Assembly: GCA_944325065.1 (NCBI GenBank)
Contig: CALUYS010000009.1
Coordinates: forward strand, 1 to 64,000
Origin: Candidatus Gastranaerophilales bacterium
GTDB lineage: Bacteria; Cyanobacteriota; Vampirovibrionia; Gastranaerophilales; Gastranaerophilaceae
Reading direction: 5' to 3'
DNA length: 64,000 nt
Made by a program: the position numbers and the translations under genes. Below are positions 25,944 to 37,000 of this stretch, piece by piece. The notes under the pieces are model-generated. The model did no database searches, had not been told where the DNA came from, and worked only from the letters and a program-made list of their open reading frames with translations. Within the stretch, counting starts at the first letter, position 1, and each line of letters begins with the position of its first letter.

Positions 25944-27299
25944 TTATTTATTTTCATTATCTTTGCCTTCAATCTCATTATGTCTAATATTATCTTGAAT
26001 AATTTGTAAATTTTGACTCATGTTAGCCTGAGGAGTTTGATTATTCTGGCCCATATTCTTCTTCTGTGCTAGACGATATTGTGCTTGCTTTTGTCTAAGC
26101 TCATCACGATGTGCTTGGTAATATTGTAATTGCTTTTGTTTAAGCTCATCACGATGTGCTTGGTAATATTGTAATTGCTTTTGTTTAAGCTCATCACGAT
26201 GTGCTTCACGATATTGTGCTTGCTTTTGTCTAAGCTCATCACGATGTGCTAGACGATATTGTGCTTGCTTTTGTCTAAGCTCATCACGATGTGCTTGGTA
26301 ATATTGTAATTGCTGTTGTTTAATTTCATCACGATGTGCTAGACGATATTGTGCTTTCTGTTGATTAATCTCATCACGATGTTCTAGACGATATTGTGCT
26401 TGCTTTTGTCTAAGCTCATCACGATGTGCTTGGTAATATTGTAATTGCTTTTGTTTAAGCTCATCACGATGTTCCTGATAATATTGTGCTTTCTGTTGTT
26501 TAATCTCATCACGATGTGCTTCACGATATTGTTTAAGCTCATCACGATGTGCTTGGTAATATTGTAATTGCTGTTGTTTAATCTCATCACGATGTGCTAG
26601 ACGATATTGTGCTTGCTGTTGTTTAATCTCATCACGATGTGCTTGGTAATATTGTAATTGCTTTTGTTTAATCTCATCACGATGTGCTTCACGATATTGT
26701 TTAATCTCATCACGATGTGCTTGGTAATATTGTGCTTGCTGTTGTTTAATCTCATCACGATGTGCTTCACGATATTGTTTAATCTCATCACGATGTGCTT
26801 GGTAATATTGTGCTTGCTGTTGTTTAATCTCATCACGATGTGCTTCACGATATTGTTTAATCTCATCACGATGTGCTTGGTAATATTGTGCACTAGCTTG
26901 TCTTTTCTTATATTCCCTTAGTATATCAATATTTTCAGATGGGCCTTGTTCATTCTCTGTTTTTAGTATAAATCCATCTAAATTAACACCTATATTCATT
27001 AAATTTTCATAAATTTTTATACCTATTGTTGTCACAAAATTTTTAAATTTTTTATATTGGTCAATGATAATTTTGCGTTTATTTCCTAAAATTCGTCTAT
27101 CAGCATTAACGTTATTTACCAATGTTTCAAAAGTATCATTTTGTCTAATTTGTTGTATTACCGGTAAGTTATCTATATGTTGATTAATTCTTGGATTTAT
27201 TTCTTTTATTTCATTAACAAATTGTTCAATGGTTGCTGTTTTTCTTACACCAAATGATAAATTTTTATTTTGTTTTGTTATGTTATTACTTATTTGCAT
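25944..27299 (-). CDS. HRDE-repeat protein, unknown function
   Basis: I do not recognise this 451-residue protein. It opens MQISNNITKQNKNLSFGVRK, the M-x-I-x-x-N...FG style leader seen in other unknown proteins here. Residues about 20-136 form a non-repetitive, mostly helical domain. Residues 137-405 are 19 tandem units of a charged helix with core AHRDEIKQ, in 15-residue form (LQYYQAHRDELKQKQ) or 13-residue form. The array would make a long, highly charged helical rod rich in Q, R, K and E. A 46-residue Asn/Gln-rich tail follows. No signal peptide or membrane segment is seen. A structural, adhesive or surface-spacing role is possible but unproven. Confidence 0.8.
   Translation of the reverse strand: MQISNNITKQNKNLSFGVRKTATIEQFVNEIKEINPRINQHIDNLPVIQQIRQNDTFETLVNNVNADRRILGNKRKIIIDQYKKFKNFVTTIGIKIYENLMNIGVNLDGFILKTENEQGPSENIDILREYKKRQASAQYYQAHRDEIKQYREAHRDEIKQQQAQYYQAHRDEIKQYREAHRDEIKQQQAQYYQAHRDEIKQYREAHRDEIKQKQLQYYQAHRDEIKQQQAQYRLAHRDEIKQQQLQYYQAHRDELKQYREAHRDEIKQQKAQYYQEHRDELKQKQLQYYQAHRDELRQKQAQYRLEHRDEINQQKAQYRLAHRDEIKQQQLQYYQAHRDELRQKQAQYRLAHRDELRQKQAQYREAHRDELKQKQLQYYQAHRDELKQKQLQYYQAHRDELRQKQAQYRLAQKKNMGQNNQTPQANMSQNLQIIQDNIRHNEIEGKDNENK
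26085..26891 (-). repeat. In-gene tandem array of 45-bp and 33-bp units
   Basis: The DNA encoding the HRDE array consists of 45-base units and 33-base units that lack 12 bases. The short and long units alternate near the gene's 5' end, giving 78-base super-repeats. All lengths are multiples of three, so unit gain or loss would keep the frame. Because the period is a multiple of three, several other frames are open across the array; these are shadows. Near-identity among units suggests recent expansion. Confidence 0.92.
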
Positions 27300-27462
27300 C
27301 TTGTACCTCCAATTTTACTACACAAACAATATAGTATTAAAAAAAAAAAAGAAAACAATAGTTTATTATCGTTTTTAATATTTATTTACAAATTCAAATT
27401 TATATAAATATTTAATAACCAAATACGTGCTTAAATATATTTTTTTTAACTTTAAAAAACTT

Positions 27463-28614
27463 TTATACACTTTCCAAATCAAATAAAAACCCTTTTATAA
27501 TTTTAGTCTGTGCTTCAAATTCCAGCAAAAAAGCATCATGACCACAAGGCGATTCTATTTCGCAAAATGATACATTTTTATTTGTTTTAACAAGAGCTTC
27601 AACAATTTCTTTTGATTGACTTGTTGTAAAAAGCCAATCACTTGAAAAAGAAATAACCAAAAATTTTGCTTGGGTATTTTTAAAGGCATCTTTCAAAGTG
27701 CCATATTTATATGTTAAATCGAAGTAATCAACGGCTTTTGTAATATATAAATATGAATTTGCATCAAATCTATTAACAAAACTTTGTCCCTGATAATGAA
27801 GATAACTTTCAACTTTAAAATCTGCTTGAAAGTCAAAATTTCTAATGCCTGATACAATTTCATTTTCTTTATTTTGGTTTAAAAATTGACGACCAAATTT
27901 ATTTTTCATAGCTTCTTCACACAAATATGTTATATGACCGACCATTCTTGCAATTGAAAGCCCTTTTTCAGGATGTTCTTTTTCATAATAGTCACCATTA
28001 TTAAAATCTTCATCACTCAATATAGCATTGCGGCCTACTGCATTAAAAGCAATAGCCTGTGGGCTTAACCTTGAAGTAGAAGCAATAATGATACATCCCT
28101 TAACCATATCCGGATACATAATAGCCCAGCTTTGTGCCATCATTCCACCCATTGATCCCCCTGCTGCTATTAATTTTTTTATACCAAGATAATCAACTAA
28201 TTCTTTTTGTAATCTAACAGCATCATCAATTGTATAAATAGGAAAGCTTAAACCATAAGGCTTGTTTGTTCTTGGATTTATTGATGAAGGTCCTGTTGTT
28301 CCTTTACACCCACCTAATATATTTGAACATACAATAAAATATTTATCTGTGTCAAAAGCCTTTCCACTTCCTATCATATCATCCCACCAGCCAGGCTTTT
28401 TATCAGTTTCATGATTATAAAATGCTGCATGAGCATCACCTGTTAATGCATGAAATACCAATATTGCATTATCTTTAGATGAATTTAAATTACCATAAGT
28501 TTCATATGCAATATTAACATCCTCAAGTATTTCACCAGATTCCAACTTAAAAGAGTGATTTAATATATAATTTTCTAATGTAACAATCTTTTTATTTTTA
28601 ACATTATTATTCAT
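27463..28614 (-). CDS. metX: Homoserine O-acetyltransferase
   Basis: Alpha/beta hydrolase-fold acyltransferase starting methionine synthesis from homoserine. The 383 residues show LVFHALTGDAHA, the nucleophile elbow GGSMGGMMAQSWA, the later catalytic Asp in SSDWLFTTSQSKEIVEAL and the His in CGHDAFLLE. Acetyl versus succinyl preference is not certain, although MetX with MetW is a common pair. The start overlaps the small zinc-ribbon gene by four bases (ATGA), so they are translationally coupled. Confidence 0.95.
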   Translation of the reverse strand: MNNNVKNKKIVTLENYILNHSFKLESGEILEDVNIAYETYGNLNSSKDNAILVFHALTGDAHAAFYNHETDKKPGWWDDMIGSGKAFDTDKYFIVCSNILGGCKGTTGPSSINPRTNKPYGLSFPIYTIDDAVRLQKELVDYLGIKKLIAAGGSMGGMMAQSWAIMYPDMVKGCIIIASTSRLSPQAIAFNAVGRNAILSDEDFNNGDYYEKEHPEKGLSIARMVGHITYLCEEAMKNKFGRQFLNQNKENEIVSGIRNFDFQADFKVESYLHYQGQSFVNRFDANSYLYITKAVDYFDLTYKYGTLKDAFKNTQAKFLVISFSSDWLFTTSQSKEIVEALVKTNKNVSFCEIESPCGHDAFLLEFEAQTKIIKGFLFDLESV

Positions 28615-28829
28615 GATTTATAATCCCAAATATAAATTTGCCCACAATATCTACAAACAGCATGATTATTCATAAAATATAAATCAGGTTTAAAAATATA
28701 GCCATTTACTTCAATAACCACATTGGAATTTTTATCATAATAATAACTATACTCCTTGTTGCCACGATAATCCTCGTCAAACATAAGTTCAAACTTATCA
28801 ACTGATTTACAATTTTTACAAATAAACAC
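28611..28829 (-). CDS. Small zinc-ribbon protein
   Basis: A 72-residue protein with two CxxC pairs (CKNC at 4-7 and CRYC near residue 60) flanking a beta-rich, aromatic middle. It looks like a small zinc ribbon. Its ends overlap both neighbours: the membrane-protein gene upstream by one base and metX downstream by four. This tight overlap argues that it is a real gene. Function is unknown. Confidence 0.7.
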   Translation of the reverse strand: MFICKNCKSVDKFELMFDEDYRGNKEYSYYYDKNSNVVIEVNGYIFKPDLYFMNNHAVCRYCGQIYIWDYKS

Positions 28830-29770
28830 TATTTATTAAATCTCCTAAAAAATAAGGTCATTGCAATGTCACGAATCGGTAAAGTATATCCAACAACAAT
28901 AAATGTAACAAACAATTTAAAAATATTTTTTGATAACATAAGTGAATCAATGTGTATATTAACACCATCAATTGAGTTTAATAAATCATTAATTTGACCA
29001 ATTGGAAGTTTTATTATATAGGTTTCAATGAAATTTACAAAAAAACTATCCCAATTTATCCATATAAAACCCCAATGTATTATATCTGGCAACAGTAAAT
29101 AACATACAACAGACATAAAAAATAAAAGTAAAAATGTAATAAAAAATCTTCCCTTTACGACCATAAAACTTCTTGAAATATGACTAAATATATTTAAATT
29201 TTCATTTAAAACAAAACTTTGAATAACAAAAGCTAGATAAATAAAAGTAATAACCCCACCTATTAAAAAAAATAAAGAACCTAGCGATACCATTAATGAT
29301 GAAATTAAAATAAGTATTAAATATGAAGTAATATGATGTAATATAATCTCATTATGTGTTTTCATATTAGAAATTGTGCCATCTTTTGCCTTTAAATTTA
29401 TGCTCATTGAACATATAGCACCAATTGCTATTAAATAGTCATAAAATGCTTTTATAAAAATTAAAAATCCAGGAAGTGTTATTAAAGTTAATGTTAAAAA
29501 AGTAAATTGAATATTTTGAAATATAGGATACCTATATTTTATAACTTCAAAATTATAAGATAAAAAATAAGAAGATACAAATATAATTATAATCCCCAAA
29601 ACTTGTCCTATAACAGGGAAAGTCATATATTTTAAAAATTTGTCAAAATTTATAAAATAAATTTTCACACTTTCACAAATTATCGAAAAAACAAGCCCTA
29701 TATTACTTTGGGTATTTTCAACTATTCCATTTTTTATTCTACGTACTGTTTTTTTACTTTTTTTCTTCAT
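28829..29770 (-). CDS. Polytopic membrane protein, unknown function
   Basis: A 313-residue protein with a basic N-terminus (KKKSKKTVRRIKNG) and about six long hydrophobic segments. I see no recognised transporter motif. The overall design (a cytosolic tail, then pairs of helices with FxxF and KGRFFITFLLLFF-like stretches) recalls uncharacterised integral membrane families. It is the first gene of a unit with the zinc ribbon and metX and has a candidate extended -10 promoter 32 bases upstream. Confidence 0.65.
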   Translation of the reverse strand: MKKKSKKTVRRIKNGIVENTQSNIGLVFSIICESVKIYFINFDKFLKYMTFPVIGQVLGIIIIFVSSYFLSYNFEVIKYRYPIFQNIQFTFLTLTLITLPGFLIFIKAFYDYLIAIGAICSMSINLKAKDGTISNMKTHNEIILHHITSYLILILISSLMVSLGSLFFLIGGVITFIYLAFVIQSFVLNENLNIFSHISRSFMVVKGRFFITFLLLFFMSVVCYLLLPDIIHWGFIWINWDSFFVNFIETYIIKLPIGQINDLLNSIDGVNIHIDSLMLSKNIFKLFVTFIVVGYTLPIRDIAMTLFFRRFNK

Positions 29771-29801
29771 GCTTTAATTATTAGATTAACACTTACTAGT
29801 A

Positions 29802-29810
29802 ATTATATCA
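29802..29810 (-). promoter_or_regulatory. Extended -10 promoter element
   Basis: Minus-strand TGATATAAT (29810-29802) is a perfect -10 hexamer with the TG extension, 32 bases upstream of the membrane-protein ATG. The -35 region is weak. It would drive the membrane protein, zinc ribbon and metX unit. Confidence 0.45.
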
Positions 29811-30175
29811 TACATAAATTTTCTCAAAATAGTTATATATAAACAAAAACTGAAAATATTGCAATAAAAAATTTATTGAACTTATATAATAAAAACTTGT
29901 AAAGTTATTCTATATTGTGAATGCATAGCAAATATTATTATTGTATAATACCTTTTTATAAAAAAAATTATATAGAAAACTATACTAAAAAATATCACAC
30001 AAAACTTTATAGATTGATACTTCAGTTTCTAAGCTTATAAACCTATTATTTATACTAAATTTTTATTTTTAAATGTCTTGCAATAAATTAAATTTTAAAA
30101 CAAATTTTAATTATATTTTTAAATGGATTAAAATATAATTTGTATAGAATTATACATAAATCCTATAAAAAATAC
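29811..30175. other. AT-rich intergenic region, no gene seen
   Basis: About 365 extremely AT-rich bases between two divergent units. I find no coding frame with a ribosome-binding site and no clear RNA fold. The region may only carry promoters for both sides. Confidence 0.5.
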
Positions 30176-30204
30176 TTGTCAAAAAAAAATATTTGTATTA
30201 TATT
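30176..30204 (+). promoter_or_regulatory. Predicted promoter of tRNA-Leu
   Basis: TTGTCA (30176-30181) and TATATT (30199-30204) are spaced by 17 bases, and the tRNA starts 33 bases after the -10. The -35 is a close match to consensus. Confidence 0.6.
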
Positions 30205-30236
30205 AAATTTTATAGATAATTAAATATAGTAGATAT

Positions 30237-30326
30237 GCCCTTGTGGCGGAATCGGTAGACGCGTTGGACTTAAAATCCAATGGGGCTAATTACCTCGTAC
30301 CAGTTCAAGTCTGGTCAAGGGCACCA
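30237..30326 (+). tRNA. tRNA-Leu (anticodon UAA), intronless, CCA encoded
   Basis: Class II tRNA with acceptor GCCCTTG/CAAGGGC, a long variable arm and the T-loop GTTCAAGTC. The anticodon stem TTGGA/TCCAA encloses the loop CTTAAAA, giving anticodon TAA at 30271-30273. The discriminator A is followed by an encoded CCA (30324-30326), unlike the other three tRNA genes here. There is no insertion in the anticodon loop, whereas cyanobacterial tRNA-Leu(UAA) often carries a group I intron there. Confidence 0.95.
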
Positions 30327-30329
30327 CTT

Positions 30330-30357
30330 AAAAAGACTCAGTTTTTGGGTCTTTTTT
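30330..30357 (+). terminator. Rho-independent terminator after tRNA-Leu
   Basis: A 10-bp stem (AAAAAGACTC with GGGTCTTTTT, one G-T pair) and a 7-base loop, ending in a T run, lie four bases after the CCA of tRNA-Leu. Confidence 0.8.
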
Positions 30358-30400
30358 GTTTTTGAAATTTATAAATACGTGAAAAGCTATTAATTAAGCC

Positions 30401-31189
30401 TTATTCAAATTGAATTACTGCAATTTCTGGCACACAATTAAACCGAATAGGTAAAATGCTAGTGCCAATTCCTTTTGTAACAAACATCTTTTTACCTTTT
30501 TCGACAATTAAACCTTGAGAGTATTTATCTCCATAGTTTGACGGAACAATTAATGCACCCAGTAATGGCAATCTAACTTGACCTCCATGTACATGTCCTG
30601 CTAGTATAATATTTACATCTTTTGGCACTTTTGGAAATATATCCGGAGAATGGGTTAATAAAATTGTAGGACGTTGGGTCGCCTTTAAAGCACGATTAAT
30701 ATTGGGTGTGCTTGTTGTTAAATCTTCAACTCCTGCTAAATAAATAATTTTACCATTAATATTAACCTTTTCATTTGAATTTGTAAGGATTTTTATGCCA
30801 TTTTCCTTAAGATTTTTTGCTATGTTATCACCATCAAACCAACAGTCGTGATTTCCCAAAACACTATAAAAACCATATTTTGACTTAACATTTTTAAGTT
30901 CTTTTGCTATGTTAAATATGGGCATTGTCATATTTGGTTTGTGGCCTGAAACATAATCTCCAACTGACAATACCAAATCTGCATTTTGTGCATTAATAAG
31001 GCTTACAACTTTTTCTAATCTTTTTTGTTGATTAGGTTTAATATGAAAATCTCCAACTAAAACAACTTTTATTCCTGCTAATTCAGAATCTTTGATATTA
31101 ACGTTTTTAACTAAAAGCATATTTGGTTCCACGCAAAAACTGTAAAACCATAAAAATAATATGATAATTATTAGTATCTTTTTTTTCAT
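30401..31189 (-). CDS. Membrane-anchored metallophosphoesterase (YkuE/YaeI-like)
   Basis: Calcineurin-like phosphoesterase of about 262 residues with one N-terminal membrane anchor (IIIILFLWFYSFCV). The metal-binding motifs occur in order: GDFH, GDYVSGH, GNHD, THSPD and GHVHGGQ. The ATG at 31189 is preferred over a GTG at 31207. Relatives include YaeI and YkuE, with proposed activity on lipid or UDP-linked envelope substrates. Substrate here is unknown. It is convergent with tRNA-Leu and divergent from clpB. Confidence 0.87.
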   Translation of the reverse strand: MKKKILIIIILFLWFYSFCVEPNMLLVKNVNIKDSELAGIKVVLVGDFHIKPNQQKRLEKVVSLINAQNADLVLSVGDYVSGHKPNMTMPIFNIAKELKNVKSKYGFYSVLGNHDCWFDGDNIAKNLKENGIKILTNSNEKVNINGKIIYLAGVEDLTTSTPNINRALKATQRPTILLTHSPDIFPKVPKDVNIILAGHVHGGQVRLPLLGALIVPSNYGDKYSQGLIVEKGKKMFVTKGIGTSILPIRFNCVPEIAVIQFE

Positions 31190-31386
31190 ATAAATAATGT
31201 AACACACAATTTCTACAATTTGAAAGGTTGAAAAAATATCTTTTGAGAAAATTAGTAAACTATCTCCTTTAATTACTTTAACATAAATTTAAAATAATTA
31301 AAAAATGGTTAATTTTTTAAAAATGTTTAAAAAAAGTTTTAAAATGAAGATATGAAGAAAATATTTTTGAATTGGAGGCAGTTTAT

Positions 31387-34014
31387 ATGATTGACTTAAA
31401 CCAACTAACACAAAGGACACAAAATATACTTTTTCAAGCTCAACAAATAATGCTTGAAAACAATAATTCACAAATCGATGATGAACACGTTTTGATGAGC
31501 ATATTAAATGATAATGATGAGATTTCAAAAGAATATGTAAAAGATTTAAAAATGAATCAAAATTTTAAATCTAAAGTTCAGGAATTAATTGATAAAAAAC
31601 CTAAAATTTCGCAAATGATGAATTCTCAACAATTGTATTTGTCACAAAATACAATAAATTTGTTTGAAAATGCAAAAAATGAAGCTGAAAAACTTCACGA
31701 TTCGTTCATAAGTGTTGAACATTTATTACTTGCATTAACGCAAACAACTAATGTTCCATTATTAAATATAATTAATAATTATGGAATAACAAAAGATAAA
31801 ATTTTAAGTGTTATGAAAAAAGTTAGAGGTAATAATAAAGTGGATTCACAAAATGCTGAAGAAAAATATAAAGCTTTAGAGAAATATTCAACTGATTTAA
31901 CTGAAATGGCAAGAAGAGGGAAACTTGATCCTGTCATTGGTCGAGATGAGGAAGTTCGACGAATAATTCAGGTGTTAAACCGTAAGACGAAAAATAACCC
32001 TGTCTTAATTGGCGAGCCTGGTGTTGGGAAAACAGCAATAGTAGAAGGTCTTGCACAAAGAATAATACGTGGGGACGTTCCTGAAAGCATAAAACATACA
32101 AAACTTATCTCGCTTGATTTAGGTGCACTTGTAGCTGGTGCGAAATTTCGTGGTGAGTTTGAAGAAAGATTAAAAAGCGTATTAAAAGAAGTAGAAAAAT
32201 CAAATGGTGAAATAATAATGTTTATTGATGAACTTCATCTTGTAGTTGGTGCAGGCAATCAAGAAGGTTCGATGGATGCAGGTAACTTGTTAAAACCATT
32301 GCTTGCACGTGGCGCATTAAGATGTATCGGGGCTACCACTATTAATGAATATCGAAAATATATTGAAAAGGATCCAGCTTTAGAAAGACGTTTTCAACCT
32401 GTTATAGTACTTGAACCAACGGTTGAGGATACTATTTCTATTTTACGTGGATTAAAACAACGTTATGAAGTTCACCATGGTATTCGTATAAAAGATTCAG
32501 CTTTAATTGCGGCTGCTAAACTTTCAAACCGTTATATACAAGATAGGTTCTTACCTGATAAAGCTATTGATTTAATTGATGAAGCAGCATCATCTTTACG
32601 TATTGAAATAGATTCAATGCCAAGTGAGTTAGACAATTTAATACGACAAAAAATGCAACTTGAAATAGAACGTGAGGCTATAAAGAAAGAGGAACAGGAT
32701 GCTGAAAATATTAAAAAAATTCAAAATCTTGATAGCATAATAAATGAGTTAAATCAAAAAATCAATGTGTTAAAAACTCAATGGGAAAGTGAAAAAGAGG
32801 CTTTAATGTCTGATAATCAAATTAGAGAAGAAATAGAAAAAACAAAAATAGAAATTGAAAAAGCAGAGCGTGAAACTGACCTTCAAAAAGCAGCTGAGTT
32901 AAAATATGGCAAACTTATTGACCTTGAAAAACGTTTGAAAAAAGTAGATGAAAATAAAAACAGTAACAAAAATGAAAATACCTTACTCAAGGAAGAAATA
33001 GATGAAGATGACATTGCAAATGTTGTTAGCAAATGGACAAACATACCAGTTAACAAACTTATGGAAGGCGAAATGGAAAAACTTTTAAAAATGGAAGATT
33101 TGCTTCATAATGAAGTGATTGGACAAGATGAGGCGGTTGAATCTGTTTCCAATGCCATTCGTCTTGCACGTTCAGGTTTGAAAGATCCTAAACGTCCGAT
33201 TGGTACATTTATTTTTCTTGGGCCAACAGGTGTTGGAAAAACACAACTTGCAAAGGCTTTGGCGAAATTTATGTTTAATGATGAGGATGCTTTAATACGT
33301 ATTGATATGTCCGAATATATGGAAAAACATCAAGTAGCTCGGTTGATTGGAGCTCCTCCTGGGTATATTGGTTATGATGAAGGTGGACAATTGACTGAAG
33401 CGGTAAGAAGAAAACCTTATTCTGTTATCTTGTTTGATGAAATTGAAAAAGCCCATAGTGATGTTTTCAATATTATGCTACAAATGATTGATGATGGACG
33501 TTTGACCGATTCAAAAGGACGAACTGTTGATTTCAAAAACACGCTTATCATTATGACAAGCAATTTAGGAAGTGATATTATTTTAAACGACACTTTGAAT
33601 TCACTTGTGTCAGATAGTGAATTTGACAAAACTAAAGAAAAAATACTTGATTTATTAAAACACTCTTTTAAACCCGAATTTTTAAACCGTATTGATGATA
33701 TAGTTTATTTTAAAGCTTTATCACTTGCACAATTAAGTGGTATTGTTGATATAAAGATGCAAAATCTTAAAAATTTATTAAAAGAAAAGAATATAAATTT
33801 GGAATTGACAAGTGACGGTCGAGAATATATTGCAACACAAGGATTTAATCCTGTTTATGGTGCAAGGCCATTAATTCGGACAATTCGAAGTCTTGTTGAA
33901 AATCCGCTTTCAAAAAAGATTTTATCAGGTGAAATAAAAGAAGGCGACACTTTAATAATAGACTCTAAAAATCACGACAATATTGAGTTTAAAATAAAGA
34001 ATAAAGGTGTTTAA
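31387..34014 (+). CDS. clpB: ATP-dependent disaggregase ClpB
   Basis: Hsp100 chaperone that, with DnaK, rescues aggregated proteins. The ATG at 31387 has GGAGG nine bases upstream; an in-frame TTG at 31372 overlaps that site and is rejected. The 875 residues hold two N-domain repeats, NBD1 Walker A GEPGVGKT (209-216), pore loop [13 protein letters not shown], a coiled-coil middle domain (about 405-525) that sets ClpB apart from ClpA/C, NBD2 Walker A GPTGVGKT (612-619) and YIGYDEGG. I see no CIRCE operator upstream. The last four bases overlap the convergent 1062-codon gene. Confidence 0.96.
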   Translation: MIDLNQLTQRTQNILFQAQQIMLENNNSQIDDEHVLMSILNDNDEISKEYVKDLKMNQNFKSKVQELIDKKPKISQMMNSQQLYLSQNTINLFENAKNEAEKLHDSFISVEHLLLALTQTTNVPLLNIINNYGITKDKILSVMKKVRGNNKVDSQNAEEKYKALEKYSTDLTEMARRGKLDPVIGRDEEVRRIIQVLNRKTKNNPVLIGEPGVGKTAIVEGLAQRIIRGDVPESIKHTKLISLDLGALVAGAKFRGEFEERLKSVLKEVEKSNGEIIMFIDELHLVVGAGNQEGSMDAGNLLKPLLARGALRCIGATTINEYRKYIEKDPALERRFQPVIVLEPTVEDTISILRGLKQRYEVHHGIRIKDSALIAAAKLSNRYIQDRFLPDKAIDLIDEAASSLRIEIDSMPSELDNLIRQKMQLEIEREAIKKEEQDAENIKKIQNLDSIINELNQKINVLKTQWESEKEALMSDNQIREEIEKTKIEIEKAERETDLQKAAELKYGKLIDLEKRLKKVDENKNSNKNENTLLKEEIDEDDIANVVSKWTNIPVNKLMEGEMEKLLKMEDLLHNEVIGQDEAVESVSNAIRLARSGLKDPKRPIGTFIFLGPTGVGKTQLAKALAKFMFNDEDALIRIDMSEYMEKHQVARLIGAPPGYIGYDEGGQLTEAVRRKPYSVILFDEIEKAHSDVFNIMLQMIDDGRLTDSKGRTVDFKNTLIIMTSNLGSDIILNDTLNSLVSDSEFDKTKEKILDLLKHSFKPEFLNRIDDIVYFKALSLAQLSGIVDIKMQNLKNLLKEKNINLELTSDGREYIATQGFNPVYGARPLIRTIRSLVENPLSKKILSGEIKEGDTLIIDSKNHDNIEFKIKNKGV

Positions 34015-37000
34015 CCAAACCATTTAAAACACAAAGCAGCGGATGCAAGACCCAAAAGTGCGCCTACACCACCTGCAACAACGCCAACAACAGTTCCAGC
34101 TACGCCACCTGTAGCTGCATTTATTGCGGCACCTACCCCACTTGTCCACATTCCTGCGGCAAACCCCAAACAAGCACCTGATGCAGCACCAAGTCCTTTT
34201 ACCCAGCTTGCTCGTGTTGTATCATAGCTTCCATCAGCTTTAACAAAGTTTTTGGCATTATTTTCAACAGCCCACGCTGCAATACCGTAGCCCATCATAC
34301 CACCATCAAAAGCTGCTGAAACACAATCTACACCCATAAAGAATTTAGAGAAAACACCACCAAGTCTTAGAGCTTTTGTGGCTGTAGTCGCCTTTGAAGC
34401 GGTTTTTGTTGCTGCTTTTTTTCCTGCTTTTTTTCCTGCCTTTTTAGCTGTTTTTTCACCTACCTCTTCAACACCATCTGCCAGCTTACCCAACTTGACA
34501 CCTTTACCATCTAAATCAACACTATTTGCAACTGCATCTGCAACATCCTCAGCTTTATTCCACCAACCTGTTTTTTTACCATCTACTTTGACACCTTTTT
34601 CACTATGTCGCTTTATTTTAATATCATCATTAAGGGTCTCAACCATACCGCTTTTTGTTGTTGCCCTTAATTCCTTTGCAGCTTCAAGAGCTTCGGCGGC
34701 GGCGTCGGCTTCTTTTGATAATGTTTCTAGATTTTTTAAGTCCCTAAGATTCATTCCTCGTGACATATCTTTTATTTTAGCAAAATCATTATCAGTTAAA
34801 TCTACAGTTTTACCTTTATTCAATTTTCTAAGTTTTTCTATTAAATCTTTATTTAAATCTATATGTCGATTTTGTTCTATTAAATAATCTACATCCAATT
34901 TACCTTTCAAGCTTTTTTGAGCCTTTTTATATTTGCTTGCTGCATCTTTTGCTTTTTCTTGGGTTTTCTTTATGTCGGAGGCGTCAGCGTAAGATTTACT
35001 TGCTTTTTGGGCTGTTTCATCTATAAATTTAGAATCTTTTTTATATGTCTCATATGCCTCATCATATGCTTTTTTATAATCGCCACTTTTTCTAAAATTA
35101 TCATATGCTTCATTATATGCTTTTTTTCTAGAATTATTATATGCATTACTATAAATATTATCTAATTGTTTTTTCACATTTTCGTCTTTTTCAAGTAATA
35201 ACAACCAATTTTCATCAGTTAATTTAGATAAAATAGATTCTTGCAGTGTTTTATTTTTCTTTATTGTTTTCTTGTAAAATTTTAATCTTTTGTCGCTTAA
35301 ATCACCTAATTCTTTAAAATGATTCTTAAATAGAATTTTTAACTTGTCGTCATCTATTTCTAGAAATAATTGTATTAGCTTATTTTGGTCTCCCAATTTC
35401 TTAGTAAAGCGTTTTTTGGCTTGTTGTAGTACTACTTTTTGTGCCTTTTCTCTCGCCTGCTCTGCTGCTTCTTTTGCTGTTTGCTCAGCTGCTTCTTTTG
35501 CTGCTTTCTCAGTTGCTTTCTCAGCTACTAGTTCTGCTGCATCTTTTGCTACTTGTGTAGCTAATTCGTATGCTTCGTCTGCTGCATTCTTCAACGCTTT
35601 TGTTGTTGATTTTTCGACAATATCGTTTGCTGCACGGTTTGCCCACACGAATAGACCTGCTTGTGCAACGGCTTCTAGTCCCAAACCACCAACAAATAAC
35701 CAACCTTGATTTTCATTATATTTAACATTTATCCCACCTGATGCCATATCAAGAAATGAAATCGTTGCATCTAATGCTTTTTGCGATTCAATACGCTCTT
35801 TATCTCCCATAATAGTGCAAGTTTCCTCTATATAAGAATTAATCTTTTGTGCCATTGCTTCAAATACTTTTTGCACCGTAAGTTGTTCTTCTGCTGTTTT
35901 ATCCGCTGTTTTAGCTGTCGGCAATGTGCCCTTTTGAATACCTAATGTCGCAAGACATTTTTGCACACCTGAATTTTGCAAAAATTCATACAAGATTTCA
36001 CCTGACACATTTTCTGTGCATAACATTGCAAGATACTCCAATGCTTCATCATAAGTGTGGCTACCATTCAAACCATTGTGATTTTCATTAAATATCTCTA
36101 AAAAATCATCAATATATGCTTCAATTGTTGTATCGGAAACTCTTTGCTCCAAATTCGCATACATTGTTGATTCAATTGAGGCACTTGTCGCTGAACTTAA
36201 CTGAGTTAAGGCTTGGGCAGCTTGACTAATCTTACTTCCATCAGGCTCATTTTGTAGCCCTTTGTCAAAAACGGTTTTTCTATCCTCAAGACTTAAATAC
36301 ATCCAATATTCATCAGAATTATTATATTTATAAGTCATAATTTTTTCAAAATTTATAACTTGACTTGTTGCACTTTGAAAACCATTATCATCTGTATGTG
36401 AAACACTTTCATATTCTCCTATATATGCTTTTACTTGCTCCAAAAATCCAGGAGTTAATTTTTCAATAAGCTCAAGTTCACTTAAACCCAATTGTTGTAA
36501 CAAAACAAGAGTGTTAAACTTGCTTTGGTTATCAGTTTTTGACATATATTTCTCAAAACGTTTTATTTTGTCATTCAGTTTTGATAATGAACTCTCCTGT
36601 CCTATTGTAATTTTGCCATCATTATCAACACTTCCTCCCAAAGATTCTATTATATATTGATAATATTCTTGTTCTTCTTTATCACTTGACATTTGGGATA
36701 TATTTTTATAATAAAATTGATTAGTTGCAGAAACACTATCAACATCAGTTGAATTGTCAGATGTTTCTTTTTGCACCAAATATTCATTCAGCGTTATACC
36801 GTCTTTTGTTTTTATATCATCACCTAAATAACTTAAAATAGCATCATTTCGTGTTTCATACCCAGCTTTTGATTTGTCTGCTTTTATCATCTTAAAGTCA
36901 GTTTCCATATCAAAATTGATATCGTTTTTTGTAATATCACTTAAATCGATCAAGTATGCTTTGGTAAATTCATCAGAGTCAAAACACAATAACCTTCCAT

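Noticed and set aside
26085-26891. Regular repeats that could be taken for a CRISPR array
   Set aside because: Units are directly adjacent, have no unique spacers, and translate into one continuous protein repeat in a long gene.
26384-26921. Additional open frames on both strands across the repeat array
   Set aside because: They arise because the repeat period is a multiple of three, so every frame free of stops in one unit stays open. They lack ribosome-binding sites and start inside the array.
31208-31386. CIRCE operator or heat-shock promoter ahead of clpB
   Set aside because: I looked for the TTAGCACTC-N9-GAGTGCTAA pattern and did not find it, nor a convincing sigma32-like promoter.
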